Source: an uncultured Acidimicrobiia bacterium
Lineage (GTDB): Bacteria > Actinomycetota > Acidimicrobiia > UBA5794
Assembly: GCA_905480055.1 (NCBI GenBank)
Contig: CAJQOW010000187.1
Coordinates: 1-6,002, forward strand
DNA length: 6,002 bases
Reading direction: 5' to 3'
Shown here: piece after piece, positions 5,818 through 6,002 of the stretch
Position numbering within the stretch: the stretch's first letter is position 1
Layout of the letters: every line of letters starts with the position of its first letter
Program-made: the position numbers and the translations under genes
Notes under the pieces: generated by a model
Database searches by the model: none
What the model saw: the letters and a program-made list of their open reading frames with translations, nothing else
What the model was told of the DNA's origin: nothing

Positions 5818-6002
5818 TAGTGTGTTGACCGATCTTGTGACATCGCACGGAATGTGGGAGGAGACCGGACTGGGTGAGACCGGCGAGGTCTATCTCGTAG
5901 GTGAGGACGGATTGTTGAGGACCGAGTCAAGGCTCTTCCTCGAGGATCCAGACGCATACCTGGCCGAGGTCGCCGACGCCGGCTTTGGCCCTGAGGTGAC
6001 CG
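5797..6002 (+). repeat. Right arm of the long inverted repeat, continues past the window
   Basis: This is the reverse-complement partner of 4995-5200. Differences from the left arm are at 5902, 5911, 5914, 5929, 5970, 5979 and 5995, all in the outer half; 5797-5901 is a perfect match. No insertions or deletions are present. Its start coincides with the point where the minus-strand receptor loses its native N-terminus. Confidence 0.95.
5797..6002 (+). CDS. Fragment of a second receptor copy, Cache domain portion, plus strand
   Basis: The plus strand, with codons starting at 5798, encodes 68 residues from LAVSIPNSVLTDLVTSHG to the window edge, without a stop. They align with residues 207-274 of the minus-strand receptor with only three changes: Phe to Leu (codon 5912-5914), Ala to Val (5969-5971) and Val to Ala (5978-5980). 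The fragment starts in the middle of a sensor domain, with no start codon or ribosome site of its own. Upstream of 5797 the plus strand is antisense to the other receptor. It is therefore either a 5'-truncated paralogue whose body lies to the right of the window, or one end of a misjoined contig. That it was a real coding sequence is supported by the conservative pattern of differences; whether it is expressed is unknown. Confidence 0.7.

Noticed and set aside
1..6002. tRNA, rRNA, CRISPR array, insertion sequence or integrase
   Set aside because: No tRNA-like cloverleaf, direct spaced repeats, transposase or recombinase motifs were seen. The only substantial repeat is the inverted pair at 4995-5200 and 5797-6002.

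Overview
The window looks like a high-GC bacterial chromosome fragment, most likely Actinomycetota. Grounds are the GC-rich third codon positions, the wording of the glucose-6-phosphate dehydrogenase N-terminus, a small GW-type membrane protein of a kind common in actinobacteria, and a Cache-HAMP-cyclase receptor. The phylum is an inference from protein style only. Nearly all coding is on the minus strand, so genes are read from right to left.

Layout: (1) 1-92 is the N-terminus of a small minus-strand membrane protein with a clear Shine-Dalgarno site, running off the left edge. (2) 93-367 is a non-coding gap. (3) 368-3791 is a compact minus-strand operon: a CNNM/CorC-type membrane protein with CBS domains, then zwf (glucose-6-phosphate dehydrogenase), then nnrE (NAD(P)HX epimerase domain). 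zwf and nnrE overlap by 11 bases. The pairing makes metabolic sense: G6PDH produces NADPH and NnrE helps repair hydrated NAD(P)H. (4) 3792-3906 is a 115-base gap with a possible stem-loop behind the upstream gene and a weak promoter candidate for the operon. (5) 3907-5817 is a receptor-type protein with an extracytoplasmic Cache sensor, one membrane helix, HAMP, and a class III cyclase-like domain. The cyclase domain has lost its recognisable metal-binding and transition-state residues, and the expected first membrane helix is absent.

The most striking structure is at the right end. Positions 5797-6002 are a reverse-complement copy of 4995-5200, lying inside the receptor gene: 199 of 206 bases match, and the innermost 105 bases match perfectly. 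The right copy encodes, on the plus strand, the same stretch of the Cache domain. Its seven differences fall mostly at third codon positions, as expected of a diverged paralogue or strain allele rather than sequencing noise. The arms flank a 596-base segment that codes for most of the distal sensor domain. The receptor's native N-terminus ends exactly at the inner edge of the right arm.

This could be (a) a real inverted duplication or rearrangement between two head-to-head receptor paralogues, (b) an invertible sensor cassette that can be joined in frame to either of two receptor bodies, or (c) a chimeric join made in amplification or assembly. The sequence alone cannot choose between these. 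The missing start and membrane helix make (a) or (c) more likely than a functional switch.
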